NCBI GenBank assembly: GCA_021775425.1
Contig: JAJFHX010000004.1
Coordinates: 248,001-312,000, forward strand
Origin: Hyphomicrobiales bacterium
GTDB lineage: Bacteria > Pseudomonadota > Alphaproteobacteria > Rhizobiales > HXMU1428-3
Length of the DNA: 64,000 nucleotides
Direction of reading: 5' to 3'
Shown here: in pieces, positions 36,798 to 43,929 of the stretch
Layout of the letters: every line of letters begins with the position of its first letter
Numbering within the stretch: position 1 is the first letter of the stretch
Notes under the pieces: model-generated
What the model was told of the DNA's origin: nothing
Databases searched by the model: none
What the model saw: only the letters and a program-made list of their open reading frames with translations
Program-made: the position numbers and the translations under genes

Positions 36798-37394
36798 TTG
36801 AAGCATAAGTTAGATTTTGGATCAAAACATATCCTGTTGATTGAAAACAACAAGATGATGCGCCGCCTTGTGCGTGAAATGCTGCTTGGCTTTGGTGTCA
36901 AACTGCCAAATCTGATTGAGACTGATAATGTCACCGATGCGCTTCAGCATATGTATAGCAAGCGGTTTGACCTTGTGATCACCGACTTTTTTCTTGGCCA
37001 GCTGGATGGCGGTGATTTCACGCGGCACATTCGCAGCGATGATAACTGCATCAACCGGAAAATACCGATTTTGCTGATCACGGGCTCACCGAACCATGAA
37101 AAAGTTCTGAAATCGCTTGAGGCCGGTGTGAATGAAGTGCTTGCCAAACCAATTGCCCCCAGCGCGCTTTATTTTCGCATTTTTGCCATTCTCAGCCGGA
37201 AGCGCCCGTTTGTGATCTCTCATGATTATGTCGGTCCCTCACGCAGCCAGAAACGCCTGAAAAGCATGAATGCCATGAAGAAAACGGCAACTGGTTCTGA
37301 GATTGACCTCAAATGGCGGAAAATTGAAATGTCGGGCATACGCTATACGCAAAAACAGCAAAAAATGCAGATGACTGACCCGTTTCTGATGTAG
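36798..37394 (+). CDS. Stand-alone receiver-domain response regulator
   Basis: A CheY-like receiver domain fills most of about 199 residues. It has LLIENNKMMRRLVREML, the phospho-acceptor Asp in VITDFFLGQLDGG, LLITGSPN and VLAKPIAPSAL. Note that the acidic pair before the phosphorylation site reads E-N. A basic 50-residue tail (LKSMNAMKKTATG...) has no known output domain. I chose the TTG at 36798, with TAGGGA seven bases upstream, over the TTG at 36744. Such single-domain regulators are common in Rhizobiales. Its place after the MshEN-GT2 gene suggests a link to that enzyme. Confidence 0.85.
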   Translation: MKHKLDFGSKHILLIENNKMMRRLVREMLLGFGVKLPNLIETDNVTDALQHMYSKRFDLVITDFFLGQLDGGDFTRHIRSDDNCINRKIPILLITGSPNHEKVLKSLEAGVNEVLAKPIAPSALYFRIFAILSRKRPFVISHDYVGPSRSQKRLKSMNAMKKTATGSEIDLKWRKIEMSGIRYTQKQQKMQMTDPFLM

Positions 37395-37516
37395 CTCGGG
37401 CTTTTATCCGTCCATTCCCATCTCACAGCTCTCCTTCACATTTATCTGATCATATGTGATGCTATCTTCTCATCGGATATGCTAGGTTGGCAAAAAATTC
37501 AATTGAGGTACAACCA

Positions 37517-38506
37517 ATGAATGAGCTTGCTGCCAGGTTCAATGATAATGCTGTTGCTGCACGATTTTCTGATCCAGACCTGACCGCCACTGGTGAGATA
37601 AGAGCGAAGGTCCCTTTTAACCAGCTCGACACGCTTTGGATCAACACCGGTACGCTCTGTAATATTGAATGTGCGCATTGCTATATCTTTTCCAGCCCGA
37701 CCAATGATGATCTGGTTTATATCAAGCTTGATGAGATTGATCCTCTTCTTAAAGAAATTAAAACTCTGAAACTCGGCACCCGTGAAATCGGCTTCACCGG
37801 TGGTGAACCGTTTATGAACCCTGATATGTTGCCGATGACTGAAGCGGCGCTTGAAGCTGGGTTCGATGTTTTGATTCTAACCAATGCAATGCTACCGATG
37901 ATGCGTAAATCTGTTCGCGCCGGGTTGCTTGAGCTGAAAGAGCGTTATGGCGCGCAACTGCGCTTACGCATCAGCCTTGATCATTATTCAGCTCATCACC
38001 ATGATGAAGAACGCGGCGCGGGCAGCTTTGAAAAAAGCCTCACTGGCCTCGACTGGCTCAATGAAAATGGCTTTCAATTCTCCATCGCCGGGCGCAGCTT
38101 GTGGGGTGAAGATGAGGCCGAGGTGAAGGCTGAATTTAATCAGCTTTTCGCATCACGTGGCTGGTCGCTGGATGCTGACAACCCCGAGCATCTGATGATT
38201 TTTCCTGAAATGGACGAAAAGGCCGATGCGCCCGAAATCACTGAAGGGTGCTGGGATATTCTTGGGCTTTCGCCTGATGATATGATGTGCTCAAACAGCC
38301 GCATGGTTGTGAAGCGCAAGGGTGAGACAGAGATCAAAATTCTTCCCTGCACGCTTATCCCGTTTCGGGCTGATTTTGAGATGGGCTCAACGCTTGAACA
38401 ATCCTTTGCCATTGACGGGGGTATGTTTGACAGGGGTGCCGTGAAACTCTGCCATGTTCACTGTGCTAAGTTTTGTGTGCTTGGTGGGGGGAGTTGTTCG
38501 ACTTGA
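37517..38506 (+). CDS. Radical SAM protein with C-terminal Cys cluster, function unknown
   Basis: A 329-residue enzyme. The radical SAM motif lies in NTGTLCNIECAHCYIFSS (C-x3-C-x2-C), followed by GFTGGEPFMNPD and the strand LRLRISLDHYS. The C-terminal third has further cysteines (EGCWD, MMCSN, LPCTL, then LCHVHCAKFCVLGGGSCS), enough for one or two extra iron-sulfur clusters, as in SPASM/twitch enzymes. The ATG at 37517 has TGAGG eight bases upstream. No precursor peptide or dedicated partner is seen beside it. It resembles uncharacterised radical SAM proteins of alphaproteobacteria. Its stop codon is part of a palindrome. Confidence 0.85.
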   Translation: MNELAARFNDNAVAARFSDPDLTATGEIRAKVPFNQLDTLWINTGTLCNIECAHCYIFSSPTNDDLVYIKLDEIDPLLKEIKTLKLGTREIGFTGGEPFMNPDMLPMTEAALEAGFDVLILTNAMLPMMRKSVRAGLLELKERYGAQLRLRISLDHYSAHHHDEERGAGSFEKSLTGLDWLNENGFQFSIAGRSLWGEDEAEVKAEFNQLFASRGWSLDADNPEHLMIFPEMDEKADAPEITEGCWDILGLSPDDMMCSNSRMVVKRKGETEIKILPCTLIPFRADFEMGSTLEQSFAIDGGMFDRGAVKLCHVHCAKFCVLGGGSCST

Positions 38507-38544
38507 TCAAAAGTCCCTCGCTTCGCTCAGTGTACTTTTGATCA
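38504..38544. repeat. Inverted repeat containing the radical SAM stop codon
   Basis: Perfect 11-bp arms TGATCAAAAGT (38504-38514) and ACTTTTGATCA (38534-38544) around CCCTCGCTTCGCTCAGTGT. The left arm includes the TGA stop. No T-run follows it directly. Confidence 0.75.
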
Positions 38545-38557
38545 GTTTCAAGATGGT

Positions 38558-38605
38558 GTCGCCCGCACTTGGGGCGGCCCTGCGGGCGGGCGACGCTTTT
38601 TATTT
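38558..38605 (+). terminator. Terminator after the radical SAM gene
   Basis: Nine-bp stem GTCGCCCGC/GCGGGCGAC (38558-38566 with 38586-38594) with a GC-rich 19-base loop, followed by GCTTTTTATTT. Confidence 0.75.
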
Positions 38606-38609
38606 CATT

Positions 38610-38822
38610 TTAAAGTTTATTATTCTCTATAATCGCGACAATTTTCTGATTCACCTGCGTGGTTTGGTATTCGTCATAAATCGCTCTAGCTTGTTGTAAC
38701 AAATGCTTTTGAACTGATTCTGGTATACTGTCCCAATGAAGAATCAATGACTTTCCCAGTCTACGCACAACATGCATTTCATTTTCTGGAAATTCCATTT
38801 TTTGCGGTTTAATTTCATCCAT
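38610..38822 (-). CDS. Small hypothetical protein
   Basis: About 70 residues from the ATG at 38822, which has TTAGGA and TTTGGA upstream. The chain is helical: RRLGKSLILHWDSIPESVQKHLLQQA then a coiled stretch. It has no membrane segment, signal or cysteine. Its AT-rich composition differs from dcd and from the radical SAM gene. I do not recognise a family. The consistent amphipathic pattern and upstream site argue that it is real, with moderate certainty. Confidence 0.5.
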   Translation of the reverse strand: MDEIKPQKMEFPENEMHVVRRLGKSLILHWDSIPESVQKHLLQQARAIYDEYQTTQVNQKIVAIIENNKL

Positions 38823-38907
38823 TCCAAAATTCCTAATTTCCAATCGTAAGAATCTTAGTTTTAGAACAAATGGCTTAATACTTAAGTAACTTTCATCTGT
38901 GTGCTAT

Positions 38908-40092
38908 TTAAATAAAATGCTTCGACAATTTCAGGCCTTGGGCCTGGTAGTTGGATTTCAGGTCTTTGCCGTAGATGGTTTCGGGGATTTCTGTGAGGGG
39001 TTCGTAGATGAGCCGCGCGATGATCTGGCCGTCTTCCAGCACAAAAGGAATATCGTGGCTGCGGACTTCCAGCACGGCACGGCTGCCTTTGCCGCCGGCT
39101 GATTCAGCGCCGAAACCGGGGTCAAAGAAACCGGCATAATGCGCGCGGAATTCACCCATCATCGGATCAATTGGCACCATTTCAGCCGCATATTCAATCG
39201 GGATGTGCAGGGATTCTTTCGAGACAAGGATATAAAACTCGCCGGGGTCCAGAATCAAGCGGCCATCAGCACGCGCGAAAATCGGTTCCCAAAACTCATC
39301 CATCCGGTAGCTGTTTGGTTTGTCAACATCGATGATGTCTGTGTGCTTCTGGGCGCGGTAGCCGATCAGTTTGCTGCCATCAATGCCTTTTAGATCAACT
39401 CTTGTGTTCAGCCCATCGCGGATGGTTGGGGTGCCATCAACCAGTTGTTCTTTTTCATGCAATGCGCGCAGGTCTTTGTCTGATAATTTAGGGCGCTCGA
39501 ACCTGTCCTGCTGGCCAATGCGGCGACGGAACCTTAGTTGATTGAGGCGGCTACCCGAGCGGACTTTGATTGAAAAGGTCCTTGGGCTGATTTCGACATA
39601 GAGTTTGCCTTTATAGCCCGGCTCAACATAATCAAAAATTTCCGCCCCGTCAGAGATCAGCCTTGTGAACACATCAAGACGGCCGGTTGAGCTTTTCGGA
39701 TTGGCGAAGCAAGAGACGCTATCGGGCAGGTTCAGGCATTCTTCAACCTCGACCACATAAAAACACTCACGCTCCAGCACGGCGCCCTCATCAAGAGAAA
39801 ATTCGTGCAGCGCAAGGCTGGCGAGCTGTGACTGAACCGTCTGGCCGCGGCCGGGCAGGAAACTTGCCCGCACGCGGTAAGCTTTTTTACCGAGGCGCAG
39901 ATCGAGACTTGCGGGCTGGATTTGGTTATCAAGAATATCAATCCCGTTGGCGGTTTTAAGAAAGCCGCGATGGATCAGGTCTTTAATGGCCTGGCTCGGA
40001 AAAATACCACCTTTGCTGGGCAAATGCGCTTTTGGTAGCTCATCCTGCTCAGAATTTTCTGCTGACCAGAGGTGTTTTGCTTGTTCAGCCAT
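38908..40092 (-). CDS. dcd: 2'-deoxycytidine 5'-triphosphate deaminase, long alphaproteobacterial form
   Basis: Converts dCTP to dUTP for thymidylate synthesis. This 394-residue protein belongs to the long form found in alphaproteobacteria, made of two dUTPase-like beta halves. The first has IQPASLDLRLG and SSTGRLDVFTRLISDG; the second has EFYILVSKESLHIPIEYAAEMVP, FDPGFG and VLEVRSHDIPFVLEDGQIIARLIYE. It is twice the size of E. coli Dcd. The first 25 residues are weakly conserved, so a slightly later start is possible. It is divergent from metZ. Confidence 0.9.
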   Translation of the reverse strand: MAEQAKHLWSAENSEQDELPKAHLPSKGGIFPSQAIKDLIHRGFLKTANGIDILDNQIQPASLDLRLGKKAYRVRASFLPGRGQTVQSQLASLALHEFSLDEGAVLERECFYVVEVEECLNLPDSVSCFANPKSSTGRLDVFTRLISDGAEIFDYVEPGYKGKLYVEISPRTFSIKVRSGSRLNQLRFRRRIGQQDRFERPKLSDKDLRALHEKEQLVDGTPTIRDGLNTRVDLKGIDGSKLIGYRAQKHTDIIDVDKPNSYRMDEFWEPIFARADGRLILDPGEFYILVSKESLHIPIEYAAEMVPIDPMMGEFRAHYAGFFDPGFGAESAGGKGSRAVLEVRSHDIPFVLEDGQIIARLIYEPLTEIPETIYGKDLKSNYQAQGLKLSKHFI

Positions 40093-40248
40093 GCAATCAT
40101 GCCCTGTTCTGTGCTATCACTTTGTTGTATTTCTGTTGTGTAGTGATTGATGTGGTGAGGGTATTACCCCGACCAAGACCTATCGGCCCCATAATCGCTG
40201 AACATACGGAGAGTCTCAAGCTGGAAACAAGGTTTTTGGCAAAAACTC

Positions 40249-40278
40249 TTGACGCTTTCCCCGCTTTTGTACTTAGAT
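40249..40278 (+). promoter_or_regulatory. Probable sigma-70 promoter of metZ
   Basis: CTTGACG (-35 hexamer TTGACG at 40249-40254) and TTAGAT at 40273-40278 are separated by 18 bases. Transcription would begin near 40285, just ahead of the riboswitch, which supports the assignment. Confidence 0.6.
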
Positions 40279-40288
40279 GGGGCTTAGT

Positions 40289-40343
40289 TTCGTGGTGATT
40301 TGGCCGGTCGGCTTGCAGCCACGTTAAATATTTCGCTAAAAGG
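40289..40343 (+). ncRNA. SAM-II riboswitch (metA motif) ahead of metZ
   Basis: Binds S-adenosylmethionine and shuts off methionine synthesis. The sequence matches the alphaproteobacterial SAM-II consensus: P1 arms CGTGG (40291-40295) and CCACG (40319-40323), the loop TGATTTGGCCGG, GGCTTGCAG before the closing arm, then GTTAAA and GCTAAAAGG, which form the pseudoknot. It lies 82 bases before the metZ start, the usual setting for this class. Confidence 0.92.
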
Positions 40344-40350
40344 CCGAATG

Positions 40351-40397
40351 ACCCGGTTTTTCCGGTGCCTTCGGTGCTGGTTAACAGGGTTTTTTTA
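40351..40397 (+). terminator. Probable riboswitch-linked terminator in the metZ leader
   Basis: ACCC...GGGT arms enclose a stem CCGGTGCC-TTC-GGTGCTGG (with G-U pairs) and are followed by TTTTTTT, 28 bases before the metZ ATG. It could be the expression platform of the SAM-II aptamer. Confidence 0.6.
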
Positions 40398-40424
40398 TGC
40401 CCGCTTTTATAAAGGCTATTTCTC

Positions 40425-41621
40425 ATGTCTCAAGATCAATCTGAAAAAAACTCCACCTTCGCTCTTGGTGATGCCACCAAGCTCGTGCATGGGGGCACCA
40501 TTCGCAGTGAATTTGGTGAAACGTCTGAAAGTCTGTTTCTCACCTCTGGTTATGTTTACCAGAGTGCTGAAAGTGCTGAAGCACGATTTAAAGGTGACGA
40601 AGAGGGTTATATTTACAGCCGGTTTCTTAACCCGACCATTAAGATGTTTGAAGAACGGATGAAGCTTCTTGAAGGGGCTGATGATGCCCGCGCCACCGCG
40701 ACCGGCATGGCAGCGGTTACCGCATCTGTCCTTTGTTATCTTAATGCGGGTGACCATATTGTTTCTGCCAAAGCTTTGTTTGGCTCCTGCCGGTATGTGG
40801 TTGAAACATTGTTGCCGCGCTTTGGGGTTGAGGTCACGCTGATTAATGGCAGTGATCTTGAAGCCTGGAAAGCGGCGATGAAACCGAACACAAAGGCGGT
40901 TTTCTTTGAAACGCCGACGAACCCGACTTTAGAGCTGGTTGATATGCAGGGTGTGGCTGATATTGCGCACAATGCCGGAGCGATTGTGATCATTGATAAT
41001 GTATTTGCGACCCCCATTCTGCAAAAACCGCTTGAGCACGGGGCAGATGTGGTCTGCTATTCAGCGACGAAACACATTGACGGTCAGGGTCGCTGCCTTG
41101 GGGGCATCGTGCTTGGCAGTCAGGATTATGTTGATGATCATTTGCACGATTATATGCGCCAGACGGGGCCTTCGATTAGTCCGTTTAATGCCTGGGTGAT
41201 GTTAAAAGGTTTAGAAACTCTGCCGCTTCGGGTTGAAAAGGCCTCCGCCAATGCAGCCCGCGTTGCTGATGTGCTGGCTGATCACGCAAAAGTGAGCCGG
41301 GCGCTTTATCCAGGCCGGGCAGATCACCCGCAACATGAGCTGGCGAAACGTCAGATGAAGGGCTTTGGCACCATGGTTGCCTTTGAGCTTGAAGGGGGGA
41401 AAGCGGCTGCCTTCGATTTCATGAACAAGCTTGAAATCATTAAGATTTCTAACAATCTGGGCGATACGAAAAGCCTGGTGACACATCCTTCCACCACGAC
41501 GCATCAACGGCTTGAGGAAGAGGACCGGCTTGAACTTTCAATCACGCAGGGGCTGGTTCGACTTTCTATCGGCGTTGAAGATTGTGATGATCTGATCAAT
41601 GACATTACGCGGGCGCTATAG
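40425..41621 (+). CDS. metZ: O-succinylhomoserine sulfhydrylase MetZ
   Basis: A PLP enzyme that makes homocysteine from O-succinylhomoserine and sulfide. The 398 residues are typical of the Cys/Met-metabolism PLP family: SGYVYQSAESAEARFKG, YSRFLNPT, the phosphate-binding ATATGMAAV, and the PLP lysine in YSATKHIDGQGR. The latter with GQGR separates MetZ from cystathionine gamma-synthase and lyase. The SAM-II riboswitch supports a methionine role. Its TAG stop lies inside a 19-bp inverted repeat. Confidence 0.95.
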   Translation: MSQDQSEKNSTFALGDATKLVHGGTIRSEFGETSESLFLTSGYVYQSAESAEARFKGDEEGYIYSRFLNPTIKMFEERMKLLEGADDARATATGMAAVTASVLCYLNAGDHIVSAKALFGSCRYVVETLLPRFGVEVTLINGSDLEAWKAAMKPNTKAVFFETPTNPTLELVDMQGVADIAHNAGAIVIIDNVFATPILQKPLEHGADVVCYSATKHIDGQGRCLGGIVLGSQDYVDDHLHDYMRQTGPSISPFNAWVMLKGLETLPLRVEKASANAARVADVLADHAKVSRALYPGRADHPQHELAKRQMKGFGTMVAFELEGGKAAAFDFMNKLEIIKISNNLGDTKSLVTHPSTTTHQRLEEEDRLELSITQGLVRLSIGVEDCDDLINDITRAL

Positions 41622-41672
41622 CGTTATCATTCTTCTTATGAAAGAATGATAACGCTATAGATTCTTTTTATG
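41616..41672. terminator. 19-bp perfect inverted repeat overlapping the metZ stop, probable terminator
   Basis: Arms CTATAGCGTTATCATTCTT (41616-41634) and AAGAATGATAACGCTATAG (41642-41660) are exact complements with a seven-base loop, followed by ATTCTTTTTA. The metZ TAG is in the left arm. Confidence 0.7.
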
Positions 41673-41673
41673 A

Positions 41674-41720
41674 AGCGTGTCGTTATCCCAAAACCGGTGC
41701 CCACTTTTGGGCGACACGCT
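41674..41720. repeat. Rhizobiales-type intergenic palindrome
   Basis: Outer arms AGCGTGTCG (41674-41682) and CGACACGCT (41712-41720) enclose inner arms CCCAAAA and TTTTGGG around CCGGTGCCCAC. The layout and core (AAAACCGG...CCACTTTTGGGCGACA) match short palindromic repeats that I know to be scattered in rhizobial genomes. Confidence 0.6.
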
Positions 41721-41863
41721 ATCGCTAAAATGATTTAGAATTATTTTGTTGATTTTGGCGTTAAATAGCGTTCAAATCTGAGCAAATAGAAGCCTACGTT
41801 TATTCGTACTAACCATTAATTCGTAATAATCATTTTTTGCGTAACTAACCATGGAACATTCAA

Positions 41864-42256
41864 ATGTTTGAGGCGACAACCAAAGCCATTCACGTTCGTG
41901 TTGAGCCACAATTTCTTGATGAGCAATCCAACCCGGAGGACCATCATTATTTTTGGGCTTATTATGTTGAGATCGAGAATCAGAGCACTGAGCCTGTGCA
42001 ATTGCGCGGGCGGCACTGGCGCATTACCAATGGCCATGGTGCCATTCAGGAAGTGACCGGTGAAGGTGTGGTTGGTGAGCAGCCTGTTATTCTGCCAGGC
42101 GAGACCTATAGCTATACTTCTGGTGCGCCGCTTGGCACGCCTTCGGGCTTTATGGACGGGGAATATAAGATGGAGAGCGCCAAGGGTGAGGATTTTATCG
42201 TCAATATCCCGGCTTTTTCACTCGATAGCCCGTATGATCAGCATATCATTAATTAA
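41864..42256 (+). CDS. apaG: ApaG family protein
   Basis: A 130-residue fibronectin-III-like fold protein. Family hallmarks are VRVEPQFLDEQSNPEDHHYFWAYYVEIEN, RGRHWRITNGHG, GEGVVGEQPVILPGETYSYTSGAPL and GFMDGEYKM. In enterobacteria it is linked to the apaH/ksgA operon and named a Co2+/Mg2+ efflux protein, though its biochemical role is unclear. In alphaproteobacteria it commonly sits next to metZ, as here, about 240 bases downstream. Confidence 0.95.
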   Translation: MFEATTKAIHVRVEPQFLDEQSNPEDHHYFWAYYVEIENQSTEPVQLRGRHWRITNGHGAIQEVTGEGVVGEQPVILPGETYSYTSGAPLGTPSGFMDGEYKMESAKGEDFIVNIPAFSLDSPYDQHIIN

Positions 42257-42257
42257 G

Positions 42258-42300
42258 CACAACATTCAGGCTCTAAAAGCCTTTGAATGTTGTGTTTTGT
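42258..42300 (+). terminator. Terminator after apaG
   Basis: CACAACATTCAGGCT pairs with AGCC(TT)TGAATGTTGTG, a 15-bp stem with a two-base bulge and a short loop, followed by TTTTGTT. It starts two bases after the stop codon. Confidence 0.8.
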
Positions 42301-42424
42301 TAACTCCCAGCCGGTAAAATTATGATTTTTATCGACGCTGACAGGCGTTATGACTGTAATTCTGGCCTGCTGACCGGGCTTTTCCCATTGAATTACCGGC
42401 CTTTTAGGGGGGCACCAGTTCAAA

Positions 42425-43873
42425 ATGGTTGATTTTCGCCCGATTTCATTCGTGATAGGCGTGCTGCTGGCAACGCTTGGCATTGCCATGATCATCCCGA
42501 CCATTCTTGACCTCAGTGTTGGTAATCCAAACTGGGTTGGTTTTGCAGCGGCCAGCCTTGTCACGCTGTTTTTTGGCGTTGGTCTTGGGATTTCTCAGTA
42601 TGTCAAAAGCCCGGAACTGACCATTAAACAGGCGTTTTTGCTGACCACGCTGGCCTGGCTGGCACTGACCGCTTTTTCAGCTCTGCCGCTGCTCTGGTCA
42701 GACATGAAAATGGGCTATACCGACGCGTTTTTTGAGGCGATGTCTGGCCTGACCACAACCGGGGCAACCGTCATCACCGATCTGGATACACGATCGCCTG
42801 GTGTTTTGCTGTGGCGCAGTCTGCTGCAATGGCTTGGCGGGATTGGCATTATTGTGATGGCGCTTGCCGTTATGCCGATGTTGCAAATTGGCGGGATGCA
42901 GCTGTTTCGCACAGAAAGCTCAGATAAGTTTGAAAAGATTGTGCCACGTGCTGCCCAGCTTGCCAGCTCGATCACCAGTCTTTATGTCCTCCTTTCGTTG
43001 TTATGTGTGATTGGATATCTGCTGGCAGGGATGACATTATTTGACGCGATTGCTCATTCGATGACGACAATTGCTACAGGCGGCCTTTCAACGCATGATC
43101 TGTCGCTTGGCTATTATAAAGGTGATGCGGTTCAGTATGTGGCGATCTGCTTTATGATTTTGGGCAGCTTGCCGTTCGGGCTTTATCTTTATGCCGTTAA
43201 CGGGCGTGTGGACCGCTTGTTTAAAGATAGCCAGGTGCACTGGTTTTTCATCGCCCTTTCGACCTTTATTTTTCTGACCTGGATTTCCCAGATGAAGCCG
43301 GACTTTTCCGTTGGCTATAATGAGTTCAGAGATGCTGCGTTTCATTCCGTTTCGATTATGACAGGAACGGGTTATGCCACCGGGGATTATGGCAAATGGA
43401 GCGCCTTTGCCGAGGTGCTGTTTTTTATGATGATGTTTGTTGGTGGCTGCGCCGGGTCTGCATCATGTGGCATCAAAATATTCAGATTTCAGGTTCTGTT
43501 TCAATCTATCAAGCAGCGCACATTTTCTCTCATTCAGCCAAATGGCATTTATATTCCGCGCTATAGCGGGCGGCCGATTGAAGAGCGGGTAATGACGGCG
43601 GTGCTGAGTTTTATATTTTTGTTTTTGTTCTGTTTCGCGATTCTGACATTTCTGCTCACGCTTTATGACCTTGATCTTATGACGGCACTTTCTGCGGCGG
43701 CATCGTGCATTACCAATGTTGGTCCGGGGCTTGGGGATATTGTCGGGCCAACGGGGAATTTCCAGTCCTTGCCGGATGGGGCGAAATGGTTGCTGGCGGC
43801 GGGGATGTTGCTTGGCCGGCTGGAATTGTTCACGGTGCTTGTTTTATTCATCCCGACATTCTGGCGCAGTTAA
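42425..43873 (+). CDS. trkH: TrkH-type potassium uptake protein
   Basis: An inner-membrane K+ transporter subunit of 482 residues. The four M-P-M repeats show the filter segments GLTTTGATV, TIATGGLST, MTGTGYATGDY and ITNVGPGLGD, each with the conserved glycine. It needs TrkA for gating, which is not in this window. The ATG is at 42425. It is convergent with the RND efflux pair. Confidence 0.95.
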   Translation: MVDFRPISFVIGVLLATLGIAMIIPTILDLSVGNPNWVGFAAASLVTLFFGVGLGISQYVKSPELTIKQAFLLTTLAWLALTAFSALPLLWSDMKMGYTDAFFEAMSGLTTTGATVITDLDTRSPGVLLWRSLLQWLGGIGIIVMALAVMPMLQIGGMQLFRTESSDKFEKIVPRAAQLASSITSLYVLLSLLCVIGYLLAGMTLFDAIAHSMTTIATGGLSTHDLSLGYYKGDAVQYVAICFMILGSLPFGLYLYAVNGRVDRLFKDSQVHWFFIALSTFIFLTWISQMKPDFSVGYNEFRDAAFHSVSIMTGTGYATGDYGKWSAFAEVLFFMMMFVGGCAGSASCGIKIFRFQVLFQSIKQRTFSLIQPNGIYIPRYSGRPIEERVMTAVLSFIFLFLFCFAILTFLLTLYDLDLMTALSAAASCITNVGPGLGDIVGPTGNFQSLPDGAKWLLAAGMLLGRLELFTVLVLFIPTFWRS

Positions 43874-43929
43874 TTCGGCTGATCAGTTCTATTAACAGCT
43901 TTCTCTCTATGCCGTTTTCGCAGAAAGGT

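Noticed and set aside
41731-41760. Second Irr-type box (TTTAGAATTATTTTG) upstream of apaG
   Set aside because: Only the left half matches; the right half lacks TTCTAAA.
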